Shown here: positions 18,244 through 27,315 of the stretch, in pieces
Numbering within the stretch: the stretch's first letter is position 1
How the letters are laid out: each line of letters begins with the position of its first letter
Assembly: GCA_003513765.1 (NCBI GenBank)
Contig: DONT01000001.1
Coordinates: 418,546-482,545, forward strand
Source of the DNA: Jeotgalicoccus sp.
Lineage (GTDB): Bacteria > Bacillota > Bacilli > Staphylococcales > Salinicoccaceae
Reading direction: 5' to 3'
Length of the DNA: 64,000 nucleotides
Notes under the pieces: model-generated
What the model was told of the DNA's origin: nothing
What the model saw: only the letters and a program-made list of their open reading frames with translations
The model's database searches: none
Position numbers and translations under genes: made by a program

Positions 18244-19249
18244 TATAACCCACCCTTTCTATTCCATGAGTATTATCGATATGTGTTTTAAGACGCTCGA
18301 TTTCTTCAACTTTTCCTGAGACCTGAAACATTAAAAATCCAAGCGGCTTTTCTTTAATATATTCGATTCTGCCGTTTAAAATACTAATACTTAAATCGAA
18401 GTCTCTGTAGAGCTGATTTAAATAGTTTTCTTCAGCATTCTCGCTCAAAAACTGAATTGTAATCACTTGATTTTCAGGTGTTTCTTTAATTTGTTCCGGC
18501 ACTTCAAAATTATATATTTCCTGCACGAAATCTTTTGTAATTTTCTCTTTAGGATGACTGAATACATTGTATGTTTCGCCGCTTTCAATAATTTCACCGG
18601 CGGACATTACACCTACACGGTCGGCAATTTCTTTAATAACTTCCATTTCATGAGTAATGATAACCATCGTAATACCGAGCGTTCTGTTAATACTCTTCAG
18701 CAGATTTAAAATACTTTTAGTAGTATCCGGATCAAGTGCACTCGTCGCTTCGTCACATAAGAGAATATCCGGGTTATTGGCAAGTGCCCTTGCAATACCG
18801 ACACGCTGCTTCTGTCCCCCGCTTAAGTTTGCTGCATTGATACCGGATTTATCGTTTAAACCGACGAGCTTTAAAAGCTCTTCAATTCTTGCCGGCACAT
18901 CTTTTTTATTGTATCTGCTCGCTTTAAGTACAAATTCAATATTTTCATAGACTGTCTTTGATTCAATTAAGTTAAACTGCTGGAAAATCATGCCGATTTT
19001 CTGACGTCTTATTCTTAAATCCTTAGATGATAATTCAGTCAGATTGTCTTCACCAACAATAACTGTGCCCGTCGAAGGTTTTTCAAGCAAATTAATCAAT
19101 CTTACCAGGGTACTTTTCCCAGCGCCGGAATAGCCGATCAGCCCAAAAATTTCACCGGTTTCAACTTTTAATGATGTCGGTTTTAATGCTTCAACATTCC
19201 TTCCTTTTAAATGATACGTTTTTGAAACGTTATTCAGCTGAATGCTCAT
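18236..19249 (-). CDS. metN: Methionine ABC transporter ATP-binding protein
   Basis: A 337-residue ATPase. Walker A GYSGAGKST is at residues 39-47, the signature LSGGQKQRVGIARAL near 140, and Walker B LLCDEATSALDP follows. The last 75 or so residues form a NIL domain, which senses methionine and inhibits transport in MetN proteins. Start ATG 19249 has AGGAGGG upstream. A longer frame reaching to 19282 runs into the riboswitch terminator and is not the start. Confidence 0.96.
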   Translation of the reverse strand: MSIQLNNVSKTYHLKGRNVEALKPTSLKVETGEIFGLIGYSGAGKSTLVRLINLLEKPSTGTVIVGEDNLTELSSKDLRIRRQKIGMIFQQFNLIESKTVYENIEFVLKASRYNKKDVPARIEELLKLVGLNDKSGINAANLSGGQKQRVGIARALANNPDILLCDEATSALDPDTTKSILNLLKSINRTLGITMVIITHEMEVIKEIADRVGVMSAGEIIESGETYNVFSHPKEKITKDFVQEIYNFEVPEQIKETPENQVITIQFLSENAEENYLNQLYRDFDLSISILNGRIEYIKEKPLGFLMFQVSGKVEEIERLKTHIDNTHGIERVGYIG

Positions 19250-19271
19250 GAATTCCCTCCTATGTATATTA

Positions 19272-19308
19272 AAAAACGCCATTTATCTATATAGACAAAT
19301 GGCGTTTT
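19272..19308 (-). terminator. Riboswitch expression platform terminator
   Basis: AAAACGCCATTT and AAATGGCGTTTT form a 12-bp stem followed by T residues on the minus strand, placed between the SAM aptamer and metN. It would end transcription when SAM is bound. Confidence 0.9.
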
Positions 19309-19309
19309 G

Positions 19310-19412
19310 TGATTATCTTCCAAGCCGCTGCCTGCAGGAATTAGCACAGTACTTAAAAAGCCTGCTGCTGAGACTTCACAGGGCCTGATCCCTCCGTCTC
19401 TCTGGATAATTT
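19310..19412 (-). promoter_or_regulatory. SAM-I riboswitch (S-box) aptamer
   Basis: On the minus strand the S-box core is recognisable: TTATCCAGAGAGACGGAGGG, then GGCCCTGTGAAGTC and CAGCAGCAGGC. A consensus-like promoter is just upstream and a terminator stem just downstream. It should switch off metN-metI-metQ-aminotransferase at high SAM. Confidence 0.92.
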
Positions 19413-19430
19413 CATATTTAATTGTATTTC

Positions 19431-19459
19431 ATACTAGAGTATCTAAGGGGAATAGTCAA
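19431..19459 (-). promoter_or_regulatory. Sigma-A promoter of the met operon
   Basis: TTGACT, 17 bases, TAGTAT on the minus strand, about 20 bases before the start of the SAM aptamer. Confidence 0.75.
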
Positions 19460-19480
19460 ACTATTTTTAATAATTTGTTA

Positions 19481-19969
19481 TCAGGAAGATTCAACCATGC
19501 CTTTATAAATAAACTTTCCACGGCAATGCCTGCAAATATAACGTTTGTTATAGCCCTTGACTCTTTTCGTAAATTGATAGCTGCATTTTTTGCACTCATA
19601 TAAATAAGCCTGCCCTTTATATTTATATGTTCTGGTTTTGGCAATACCGAGACGCTCAAGCGTTTCGGTAAATTCCCGGTCTGAATCTCTGTAAGGTTTC
19701 TTTAATGTGTAAAGTGCGTAATGCACGCACTCATGATAAAGCACATCTAGAATAGTTTCCTTGGAGTTGTTAATAAGAAAGCTGTGTGACATTACAATTT
19801 CTTTTGATACAACTTTTCTGTTTTGAAGCTTGATTTGAAATGCACCGAGCTTGGCTTTCATTCTTGTCGAAACTCTGACTGGAATATCGAGCGGGAGATT
19901 GAAATTATCCATGAGAAATTTATCGGCATATCTATGTAGTTCTGATGAATTTAATTCTCTACTGTTCAT
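19481..19969 (-). CDS. SprT-like zinc metalloprotease-family protein
   Basis: A 162-residue protein of the SprT-like family. The putative metal-binding HECVH is at residues 79-83, within VLYHECVHYALYTLKK. A C-terminal zinc ribbon is formed by Cys126, Cys129, Cys146 and Cys149. Eukaryotic relatives (Spartan) cleave DNA-protein crosslinks; the bacterial function is not known. ATG 19969 has GAGGGTGA upstream. Confidence 0.9.
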   Translation of the reverse strand: MNSRELNSSELHRYADKFLMDNFNLPLDIPVRVSTRMKAKLGAFQIKLQNRKVVSKEIVMSHSFLINNSKETILDVLYHECVHYALYTLKKPYRDSDREFTETLERLGIAKTRTYKYKGQAYLYECKKCSYQFTKRVKGYNKRYICRHCRGKFIYKGMVESS

Positions 19970-20011
19970 AAAATCTTCACCCTCTTAAATGTTTAGATCG
20001 CCCTCAAAAAG

Positions 20012-20044
20012 GCAATAAAAAAAGGGAGACTTTAAGTCTCCCTA
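20012..20044 (-). terminator. Strong terminator closing the candidate small RNA
   Basis: AGGGAGACTT and AAGTCTCCCT form a perfect ten-pair stem, followed on the minus strand by seven T. Confidence 0.9.
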
Positions 20045-20167
20045 ACAGATAAATAATATAATATGATATCTAGGCCAAAGGCACTATCGAAGAACGACTT
20101 AGTTAATGATATGAAGAGTATAGCTTTAACTTTTGTTTGTGCGTTCTGTTATGTATTTCTTAATATA
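20016..20167 (-). ncRNA. Candidate small RNA of about 150 nt between rlmA-like and sprT-like genes
   Basis: A consensus-like promoter (20173-20201) and a strong terminator (to 20016) enclose about 150 bases on the minus strand. I found no ATG on that strand in the segment, and no ORF of useful size. The neighbouring rlmA-like gene ends at 20345, upstream of this promoter, so the unit would be transcribed on its own. I do not recognise it as a known staphylococcal RNA. The rest of the 20045-20344 gap holds nothing else I can support. Confidence 0.5.
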
Positions 20168-20172
20168 TTCTC

Positions 20173-20201
20173 ATTATATTTTAATGTTCTGCATATTTCA
20201 A
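20173..20201 (-). promoter_or_regulatory. Sigma-A promoter of the candidate small RNA
   Basis: TTGAAA, exactly 17 bases, TATAAT on the minus strand, in a region with no downstream ORF before a terminator. Confidence 0.7.
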
Positions 20202-20344
20202 GGTTATTGGTCGATTTCTCTTACTTTGTAACCTCTTTGTAATATACGTGGTAATATTTCAATAGAAATGGTTTTCTTTAGTGTAATTATTACCTATACG
20301 GTTTTAAATAGCAAGTTATTAACTGAAATTATTTTGAAAATATT

Positions 20345-21217
20345 TCAGCTGTTCTTTTCTTCTTGTGCAATAACAATATGCATATCTACTGTAATATCTT
20401 TATCGCCGCTACTTATAAATGTTTCAATCTGTGCATCATCTGCATGCCAGCCAAGCGGCGTCATGGAAATTAAGTCCTTCAATGCTGAAGCATTGAGAGT
20501 TTTCTTATAAGTAATACGTTCTTCACTTACTACTTTAACATTTCTCTTCATCAATTCAAGTGTGTCGTTATTTTCATATTCACTTTCACCGGTATTATTG
20601 AACAGTTCATTACGCAATTCCTTTAAATATCCGCTTCCCGGAATCACTTTTATAATCATGCCGTCTTCAGTTAAAATTCGTTTAAATTCAGCGTAATTGG
20701 CAGGGGATAAAAAGTTTAATATAAAGTTGCATGATTTGTCAGCAAGCGGCGGATTGGCGAGATCTCCTACAAACCATACTGCTCCATCGTAGTTTTTTGC
20801 AGCCATCATGACACCTGCTTTTGATATATCAAGACCGATGCCTGTCAGCGATTCAGTATTTATTTTATGCTGAATCATTTTTAAATGAGAACCCTCACCG
20901 GACCCTGCATCAAAGAGCAGTGAGTTTTCTGCCGATTGGTTTGTTATGATGTCAGCGATTCTATCGTGAATTGGTGCATACAGTTCAACTTTGCTGATAA
21001 TTCTATGACGCGCATCAAATAATGCATCATCGTACTGTGTATTTACAGGTTTCTGAAGCAGATTCACATAGCCCTGCTTTGCGAAATCGAAAGTATGATT
21101 ATTAATACAGACTAAACTGCTAAGTGCTCGGACTTCAACAAATTCGTGACAAAGCGGACATCTTAATTTACTGCTTATATGTTCTGCTGCCGCTGCGCTT
21201 TTTTCTCTTTTTTTCAT
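20345..21217 (-). CDS. RlmA-type 23S rRNA (guanine-N1)-methyltransferase
   Basis: A 290-residue protein. The N-terminal zinc site (Cys20, Cys23, Cys37, His41) followed by FDFAKQGYVNLLQ is typical of RlmA/TlrB enzymes. The SAM-binding domain has LLFDAGSGEGSHL and a GLDISKAGVMMAAK segment. RlmA enzymes methylate G745 or G748 in helix 35 of 23S rRNA; in some species the G748 form affects macrolide and lincosamide response. Which position this one modifies cannot be told here. Confidence 0.87.
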   Translation of the reverse strand: MKKREKSAAAAEHISSKLRCPLCHEFVEVRALSSLVCINNHTFDFAKQGYVNLLQKPVNTQYDDALFDARHRIISKVELYAPIHDRIADIITNQSAENSLLFDAGSGEGSHLKMIQHKINTESLTGIGLDISKAGVMMAAKNYDGAVWFVGDLANPPLADKSCNFILNFLSPANYAEFKRILTEDGMIIKVIPGSGYLKELRNELFNNTGESEYENNDTLELMKRNVKVVSEERITYKKTLNASALKDLISMTPLGWHADDAQIETFISSGDKDITVDMHIVIAQEEKNS

Positions 21218-21241
21218 TTAAATCTCCTGCCTGAACTTATA

Positions 21242-21661
21242 TTAAAATAGAAATATTACTGCACCAATCAAGAAAAATATCATTCCGATAAAACCTGGTA
21301 TAAATGCTGCTATCGTCTGAACTTTCGTACCGCCGATTAAACAGCGTTTAGGTTTGTTAGGATCATACAGTACATCAAGCTCATAACCAATCGGATAACC
21401 GTTATTGATAGAGCCGTGAGCTGTGACATTTTTCTTTCTTCTGTATACTGTTTTATTGACAGTATATTCTATAACAGGATATACATTATTATCACTGCCG
21501 GTAACTTTATCGACAACAATACCTGTTGTTTCACTTGTACATTTTCTCTTTTTCACTGCCACACCAAAAGTATAAATAATCAGTGAAATTAAAATTAATA
21601 AGAGCCCTATAGACCCGAAGACTATAGTTAAAATCTGTTGATCTGTCATTCTATGAAACAC
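21242..21661 (-). CDS. DUF3592-like membrane protein
   Basis: A 139-residue protein with two predicted membrane helices (about 10-32 and 115-137) around a soluble segment resembling DUF3592 (GIVVDKVTGSDNNVYPVIEYTV, YPIGYELDVLYDPNKPKRC). The function of this family is unknown. It stands 24 bases upstream of the rlmA-like gene and may be co-transcribed. Confidence 0.75.
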   Translation of the reverse strand: MFHRMTDQQILTIVFGSIGLLLILISLIIYTFGVAVKKRKCTSETTGIVVDKVTGSDNNVYPVIEYTVNKTVYRRKKNVTAHGSINNGYPIGYELDVLYDPNKPKRCLIGGTKVQTIAAFIPGFIGMIFFLIGAVIFLF

Positions 21662-21831
21662 TCCTGATGAATTATTATTTTGAAAGATAATTATATCATA
21701 TGACTGCTGATATAAATTTAAGAATCAGATAATAAAAAGTATGTTAAAATCTTGTAAATGTCTTAATACCAGTTTAAAAATAGCTGTATACATGGTAAGT
21801 TTTAAAAAGAATACATATACAGGAGAAATTA

Positions 21832-23010
21832 ATGAATAAACTCAGAATTCTTTTAGAGATACTATTAGTATCGACAAGACTCGGGCTGACGTCATTTGGA
21901 GGTCCGACTGCACACCTTGGTTATTTCCATACTGAATATGTACGCAGAAAGAAATGGATGGATGAAAAAAGTTACGCGGATTTAGTCGCACTTTCACAAT
22001 TCCTGCCGGGTCCTGCCTCCAGTCAGGTAGGTATCGGTGTTGGTGTTATGCGCGGCGGCGTCCTTGGCGGTATCACATCATTCATCGGTTTTACACTGCC
22101 GTCCGTTATTGTATTAATGATTTTCGCATCTCTTTTAACAACATTTGATATCGCAGATGCGGGATGGATACACGGTTTAAAAATCGTTGCCGTGGTTATC
22201 GTTGCCCATGCAATTATGGGAATGAGTAAAAATCTGGCACCGGACATCAAGCGAAAAGTAATTGCATTGTTTGCACTCGTTGCAACCCTGCTCTTTCAAT
22301 CGGTGTTTACACAGGTTGGTGTCATTATGCTTGCAGGGGTCATCGGTTTTATTCTTTATAAAAATCATGAAGCAGATGATAATAAAAAAGCAGCGACTTT
22401 CCCGATTAAGAAAAGTTTTTCTGCTGTCTGTTTAGTACTATTTTTCATATTGTTATTTGCCCTACCTGCCCTTCGTGAATTAACAGGTTCATACTGGGTT
22501 GCGGTTGTAGACAGTTTTTACAGAGCAGGCTCACTCGTATTCGGCGGCGGGCACGTTGTACTTCCGCTTCTCGAACAGGAACTGGTTCCGATGGGATGGA
22601 TTTCTGCAGAAGAATTTCTTGCAGGATATGGTGCAACGCAGGCTGTACCTGGGCCATTATTCACGTTTGCTGCATACTTAGGCACAGTGATGAATGGCTG
22701 GATTGGCGGACTGATCGCAACTGCCGCGATATTCCTGCCGGCATTCCTGTTAATTCTTGGCGCATTGCCGTTCTGGGATTTACTCCGTAATAACGATAAA
22801 GTTAAAGGCGCAGTGATGGGTGTAAATGCTGCAGTCATCGGTATATTAATCTCAGCATTATATACGCCAATCTGGACAAGCTCAATATTAGAGCCGGTTC
22901 ACTTCGCACTGGCAGCAATACTGTTTGTGATGCTGGTCTACTTCAAACTCCCGCCGTGGGTCATTGTTGTAACCGGCGCACTCGGCGGCACGCTAATTGG
23001 ATTCATTTAA
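21832..23010 (+). CDS. chrA: Chromate transporter family protein (ChrA, two-domain)
   Basis: A 392-residue membrane protein of the CHR family with the duplicated halves expected of the long-chain form. The first half has RLGLTSFGGPTAHLGYF and LSQFLPGPASSQVGIGVG; the second has GSLVFGGGHVVLPLLEQELV and YGATQAVPGPLFTFAAYLG. The family includes chromate efflux pumps; the substrate here is unproven. ATG 21832 has CAGGAGAA upstream. It is a single-gene unit with its own terminator. Confidence 0.93.
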   Translation: MNKLRILLEILLVSTRLGLTSFGGPTAHLGYFHTEYVRRKKWMDEKSYADLVALSQFLPGPASSQVGIGVGVMRGGVLGGITSFIGFTLPSVIVLMIFASLLTTFDIADAGWIHGLKIVAVVIVAHAIMGMSKNLAPDIKRKVIALFALVATLLFQSVFTQVGVIMLAGVIGFILYKNHEADDNKKAATFPIKKSFSAVCLVLFFILLFALPALRELTGSYWVAVVDSFYRAGSLVFGGGHVVLPLLEQELVPMGWISAEEFLAGYGATQAVPGPLFTFAAYLGTVMNGWIGGLIATAAIFLPAFLLILGALPFWDLLRNNDKVKGAVMGVNAAVIGILISALYTPIWTSSILEPVHFALAAILFVMLVYFKLPPWVIVVTGALGGTLIGFI

Positions 23011-23017
23011 ATATTAT

Positions 23018-23056
23018 TAAATCAGGTGCAAATCAAAATTTGCACCTGATTTTTTG
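23018..23056 (+). terminator. Terminator after chrA
   Basis: AAATCAGGTGCAAAT pairs with ATTTGCACCTGATTT and is followed by T residues. It stands between chrA and the converging 23.1-kb gene. Confidence 0.92.
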
Positions 23057-23100
23057 GTTGGAAATGAAATGTGATGGACGATGTCGGTACAACAAGGTAC

Positions 23101-24168
23101 TTATCCAAGTAAATTGCGCGCACTTGCCATTATTTCTTCAACAATTTCAGCAGCCGGCTGTTCTTTCACAATTGGCCGCAGATTCTGGCCTGCCCACAAC
23201 GACATATATTCTCCGTTATTGTTTTTCGCGGCAGCACCTCTGATACTTTTAGTTGCTGAATTCTGATATGGATAAGCTAAGGGGTCTTTACTGAATTCTT
23301 CTATAAATTTATTGAGTATGCCGCGGGCTGGTCTTCCTGAAAACACTTTGGTGATTACGGTATCGTCTTCTTTACTGGCAAAAAGTTTTTGTTTATAAGC
23401 TTTATGAATGCCCGCTTCTTCACTCGATAAAAACCGGGTGCCAATCTGTACTCCTGCGGCCCCAAGTGCAAGTGCAGCAGCGAGACTCCTGCCGTCATTT
23501 ACTCCACCGGCAGCAGCTACCGGGATTTTTACATTATCTGCGACTTGCGGCACTAAAGAAAATGTGCCGATATCCGCTCCATTTTTATGACGTGTTAAAT
23601 CAAAAGTGCTTCTGTGACCGCCTGCGTCAGAGCCTTGCGCAATAATAATATCCACACCGCTCGTCTCAGCAAGAACTGCTTCTTCAACTGTTGTGATCAT
23701 TGATGTAATTATGATGCCATTCTCTTTTGCCTGATTCGCTTTATCCTCAGGTAGCAGTCCAAATGCTGTACTAATTACCGGTACTTTCTCATCTATTAAT
23801 ACTTGAAACTGCTCATCGAAATAATCAGCTGCATTAAACTGAATATCCGATTCCTTGACACCTAAATCTCTGCAAATTCTAAGCAGTTCCTTTTTCACCA
23901 CATTTTTTTCTTCATCATTTGGTTCATCAGAGTTTTCAACACAAAATAAATTCACTGAAAAAGGCTTCGTTGTGAGTTTCCTAATATCATGAATGGCCTG
24001 TTTAATATCTTCCGGTTTCATATAGGCAGCACCTAATGTGCCAAGGCCGCCAGCATTGCTCACGTTAGCAATCAGTTCCGGTGTCGTTGCTCCCCCTGCC
24101 ATTCCAGCCTGGATAATCGGATATTCTATATTTAAGGTAGAACACATTTCAGTTTTTAAATTAAGCAT
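23101..24168 (-). CDS. Nitronate monooxygenase / FabK-like FMN oxidoreductase
   Basis: A 355-residue TIM-barrel flavoprotein. Motifs are YPIIQAGMAGGATTPEL at the N-terminus, IIAQGSDAGGHRS and the FMN phosphate-binding PVAAAGGVNDGRSLAAALALGAAGVQIGTRFL. The family includes 2-nitropropane dioxygenases and enoyl-ACP reductases FabK; the GSDAGGH signature favours nitronate monooxygenase. ATG 24168 is preceded by a GGGGGAT sequence. It stands alone, with a terminator-like gap on both sides. Confidence 0.88.
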   Translation of the reverse strand: MLNLKTEMCSTLNIEYPIIQAGMAGGATTPELIANVSNAGGLGTLGAAYMKPEDIKQAIHDIRKLTTKPFSVNLFCVENSDEPNDEEKNVVKKELLRICRDLGVKESDIQFNAADYFDEQFQVLIDEKVPVISTAFGLLPEDKANQAKENGIIITSMITTVEEAVLAETSGVDIIIAQGSDAGGHRSTFDLTRHKNGADIGTFSLVPQVADNVKIPVAAAGGVNDGRSLAAALALGAAGVQIGTRFLSSEEAGIHKAYKQKLFASKEDDTVITKVFSGRPARGILNKFIEEFSKDPLAYPYQNSATKSIRGAAAKNNNGEYMSLWAGQNLRPIVKEQPAAEIVEEIMASARNLLG

Positions 24169-24232
24169 TTAAATCCCCCTTAGAAAAATCATGTTACTGT
24201 AATCATAATTTAAAAATATTCAAACCAACAGT

Positions 24233-24270
24233 AAAAGACTCCATTCTGATAAATTCAAAACGGAGTCTTA
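24233..24270 (-). terminator. Terminator after aldo/keto reductase gene
   Basis: TAAGACTCC and GGAGTCTTTTA pair on the minus strand across a 19-base loop. Confidence 0.7.
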
Positions 24271-24275
24271 ATATA

Positions 24276-25124
24276 TTACTCAGGTGTCTTCGAAGCGTTC
24301 ATTCCTGTAACGATATCCATAATATTGTAGTCCACAATACGCGCATATCGGCCATCAAGTTGTGAAATTTTTTCCATATCATTTTCATCAAGATTAAAAT
24401 CATGTACATCAAGGTTTTCTGCCATCCGTTCTTTACGGACAGATTTCGGAATAATAATTATCCCTTGCTCCAGATGCCATCTTAAAATAATCTGAGCAAC
24501 TGATTTGTTATGCTTAACTGCTATTTTTTTCAGCATTTCATCTTCAAGAATACCATGTTTAGCTTCAGCAAGCGGGCCCCACGATTCGACTTTGACGCCG
24601 TATTCTTTCATTACTTTCTGTGCTTCTTTCTGCTGGAGAAACGGGTGAAGTTCAATCTGATTAACAGCCGGTACGATTTCATTATTAACTATTAAATCTA
24701 CCAGCCGTGTTGAATCAAAGTTCGATAAACCGATTGCTTTAATCTTGCCTTCTTTATATAACTCTTCCAATGCACGCCATGAACCGTAATAGTCTCCAAG
24801 CGGCTGGTGAATTAAATACAGATCAAGATAGTCTGTACCGAGTTTATATAATGTTTTTTCAAATGCTTTCTTAGCTTTTTCATATCCTTGATCTGCAACC
24901 CACAGTTTACTAGTCAGGAAAATCTCTTCACGAGGAACCCCGCTTTTTTTAATTGCGTTGCCGACCCCTTCTTCATTGCCGTAAGTTGCTGCAGTATCGA
25001 GACTACGGTATCCCGCTTCAAGTGCATCCAGAACACAGCGTTCTGTTTCACCAGGTTTAACCTGGAATACACCGTAACCTTCAATTGGCATTTCAATACC
25101 ATTGTTTAATTTCACCTGCTGCAT
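24276..25124 (-). CDS. Aldo/keto reductase
   Basis: A 282-residue AKR-family NADPH reductase. The catalytic set is visible: Asp43 and Tyr48 in SLDTAATYGNEEGVG, a Lys in FLTSKLWV and His in YLIHQPLGD. The NADPH-binding IIIPKSVRKERMAENLDV is near residue 220. Close relatives (YtbE, YvgN type) reduce methylglyoxal and similar aldehydes. It stands 131 bases downstream of gap but is separated from it by a strong terminator. Confidence 0.93.
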   Translation of the reverse strand: MQQVKLNNGIEMPIEGYGVFQVKPGETERCVLDALEAGYRSLDTAATYGNEEGVGNAIKKSGVPREEIFLTSKLWVADQGYEKAKKAFEKTLYKLGTDYLDLYLIHQPLGDYYGSWRALEELYKEGKIKAIGLSNFDSTRLVDLIVNNEIVPAVNQIELHPFLQQKEAQKVMKEYGVKVESWGPLAEAKHGILEDEMLKKIAVKHNKSVAQIILRWHLEQGIIIIPKSVRKERMAENLDVHDFNLDENDMEKISQLDGRYARIVDYNIMDIVTGMNASKTPE

Positions 25125-25215
25125 ATGAATTCCTCCGTTAGAATATAGTATAAATCACTCTCTTAGTAAGATTATACAGATATACTCTCTGTCATAACAA
25201 CTGCAATTTAACTAT

Positions 25216-25244
25216 AAAAAAACGGGTGGAATATCCACCCGTTA
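25216..25244 (-). terminator. Strong terminator after gap
   Basis: AACGGGTGGA and TCCACCCGTT form a ten-pair stem followed by seven T on the minus strand. It closes the cggR-gap unit. Confidence 0.92.
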
Positions 25245-25255
25245 TCCTTAGTTTA

Positions 25256-26254
25256 TTATTGTGTTACCAAATGATTTAAAGTACGGACCAGCTGAGCAGT
25301 ATAAGACATTTCATTGTCGTACCACGCAACAACTCTTACGAGCTGCTTGCCGTCTACTTCAAGTACACGTGTTTGAGTCGCATCAAACAGTGAACCTTCT
25401 TTAATGCCGATGATGTCTGTCGAAACAATTTCATCTTCGTTATAGCCGAATGAAGGGTTTGCTGCATTCTTCATTGCCTTGTTTACTTCTTCAACTGAAA
25501 CATTTTTATCGAGAGTTACAGTGACTTCAGTTAGTGAACCGGTTGCTACCGGTACACGCTGAGCGCCGCCGTCAAGTTTACCTTTAAGTTCAGGCAGTAC
25601 AAGACCAATTGCCTTTGCTGCACCTGTAGAATTTGGCACAATGTTTTCTGCTGCTGCACGTGCACGGCGGTAGTCGCCTTTTGCATGCGGTGCATCCAAT
25701 GTGTTCTGATCACCTGTATAAGCGTGAATTGTAGTCATCAGGCCTTGTTGAATTCCAAACTCATCATTTAGAACTTTAACAACCGGTGCAAGGCAGTTTG
25801 TCGTACAAGAAGCTGCCGAAACTATTTTCTCAGAACCATCAAGTGTATTTTCGTTTACGCCGTAAACGATTGTCTTCATATCGCCTTTACCAGGTGCAGA
25901 GATTAATACTTTTTTAGCCCCTGCGTCAAGGTGCTTTTTCGCATCCTGCTCTTCAGTGAAGAATCCTGTACATTCAAGCACGATATCTATATCAAGCTCT
26001 CCCCAAGGTAAGTTGGCAGGGTCTTTTTCAGTGAATGATTTTACTTCACGGCCGTTTATTTTGAAACTGTTTTCGAGTACTTCGATATCTCCATCAAAAC
26101 GTCCCTGAGTTGAATCATATTTGAATAAGTGTGCTAAAAAGTCGTCATCTGTTAAATCATTAACTGCTACTACTTCCATATCCTCATAATTTTGAATCTC
26201 TCTTGCTGCAAGTCTTCCAATTCTGCCAAATCCATTAATTGCTACTCTAACCAT
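25256..26254 (-). CDS. gap: Glyceraldehyde-3-phosphate dehydrogenase (glycolytic type)
   Basis: A 332-residue GAPDH. The NAD-binding VAINGFGRIGRLA is N-terminal and the catalytic cysteine is Cys150 in SAASCTTNCLAP; the histidine lies in GLMTTIHAYTGDQ. Position behind cggR, and VNDLTD after the second beta strand, point to the NAD-dependent glycolytic enzyme (GapA). In staphylococci pgk, tpiA, pgm and eno follow; here a terminator and an unrelated gene follow instead. Confidence 0.96.
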   Translation of the reverse strand: MVRVAINGFGRIGRLAAREIQNYEDMEVVAVNDLTDDDFLAHLFKYDSTQGRFDGDIEVLENSFKINGREVKSFTEKDPANLPWGELDIDIVLECTGFFTEEQDAKKHLDAGAKKVLISAPGKGDMKTIVYGVNENTLDGSEKIVSAASCTTNCLAPVVKVLNDEFGIQQGLMTTIHAYTGDQNTLDAPHAKGDYRRARAAAENIVPNSTGAAKAIGLVLPELKGKLDGGAQRVPVATGSLTEVTVTLDKNVSVEEVNKAMKNAANPSFGYNEDEIVSTDIIGIKEGSLFDATQTRVLEVDGKQLVRVVAWYDNEMSYTAQLVRTLNHLVTQ

Positions 26255-26273
26255 TAAAATGGCCTCCCTTGTT

Positions 26274-27290
26274 TTATCCTAATAAATGTTCTGCTATTAC
26301 TTCATCTATAAATAAAATTGTATTTTGCGGTGCCAATTTCAAATACGCTTTTACTGCTTCTTTTTTTCCATTTCCGCCTGCAACGGCAAAAATAGAATTT
26401 TTATCTTTAAGATCTTCCAGCTGCAGTCCAATAGTATCTACCTTATGGACAACGTTTCCGTCAGCATCAAAGTAAAATCCGAAAACTTCACCCACTGCAT
26501 TACCATGTTCCAGTTTCGAAATCACTTCAGGCGTAACATTTCTTCTTGCTGCCATCTGCAGTGCGTCTCCGATACCGTGAATAACGAGCGATGAACGATT
26601 ATTTAAATCGATAACCTCTCTGACCATCGGCTCTTCTTTTAAGAGTTCCAGCGATGCTTTGCTGATACTATCCGGAGCGTAAAGCATACGGTGTTCTCCC
26701 GATGTCGCTTGTGCAAGCCGGCTCACTATCGAGTTCGCCTGTAACGCAACATCTTCTCCGAGGCCGCCTCTTGCAGGAATGAATAATAAGTCATCATACT
26801 TTGGCTTTAAGAATTTGCTGACCAAGGCCATTGTTGAGCCTCCTGCCACCGAAACAATTGTTCTATTGGACAGGTTCGCAGTCAGTTCACCAGCCATTAA
26901 TCTCGCCAGTTCTTCTTTAACCAATGAGTTGTGATCAGCATCACCTCTGACCACAAATATATCTTTTAAGGAGTATTTCTCTTTCAGCTGTACGGCCAAA
27001 TCATCCCGATTCTCTATTAATGTGAGAAAGGGTTCGACATCAATTAAAGTCTGTCTGCCCATATCTGAGATAGAAATCCCTTTCGATTCAACTTTTATTA
27101 AATTCAATTCCAGAAGGTTATCAACTTCACTGCGTAAAACTCTTTCAGTCATCCCAAGTTCCCTGGCCAAAGTTCTTCTGCCAATCGGCTGTTCATTTTT
27201 GATGCAGCTTAATATGTTCAGGCGTTTAAGCATGTGAGATAACATATCAGGTACAATACTTTTCTGGATGTCAATCAGACTTTGCCACAT
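26274..27290 (-). CDS. cggR: Central glycolytic genes regulator CggR (SorC family)
   Basis: A 338-residue repressor with an N-terminal winged helix (IKNEQPIGRRTLARELGMTERVLRSEVD) and the SorC sugar-phosphate binding domain (VSVAGGSTMALV, LLFIPARGGLGEDV). In Bacillus CggR senses fructose-1,6-bisphosphate and represses its own operon. The start is ATG 27290; the GTG at 27302 lies in the ribosome binding site GAGGTGG. It is 19 bases upstream of gap. Confidence 0.94.
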   Translation of the reverse strand: MWQSLIDIQKSIVPDMLSHMLKRLNILSCIKNEQPIGRRTLARELGMTERVLRSEVDNLLELNLIKVESKGISISDMGRQTLIDVEPFLTLIENRDDLAVQLKEKYSLKDIFVVRGDADHNSLVKEELARLMAGELTANLSNRTIVSVAGGSTMALVSKFLKPKYDDLLFIPARGGLGEDVALQANSIVSRLAQATSGEHRMLYAPDSISKASLELLKEEPMVREVIDLNNRSSLVIHGIGDALQMAARRNVTPEVISKLEHGNAVGEVFGFYFDADGNVVHKVDTIGLQLEDLKDKNSIFAVAGGNGKKEAVKAYLKLAPQNTILFIDEVIAEHLLG

Positions 27291-27315
27291 TAGTTCAACC
27301 ACCTCATATTTTAAT

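Noticed and set aside
19249..19282. Upstream extension of metN to 19282
   Set aside because: It would start inside the riboswitch terminator; the ATG at 19249 has a proper ribosome binding site.
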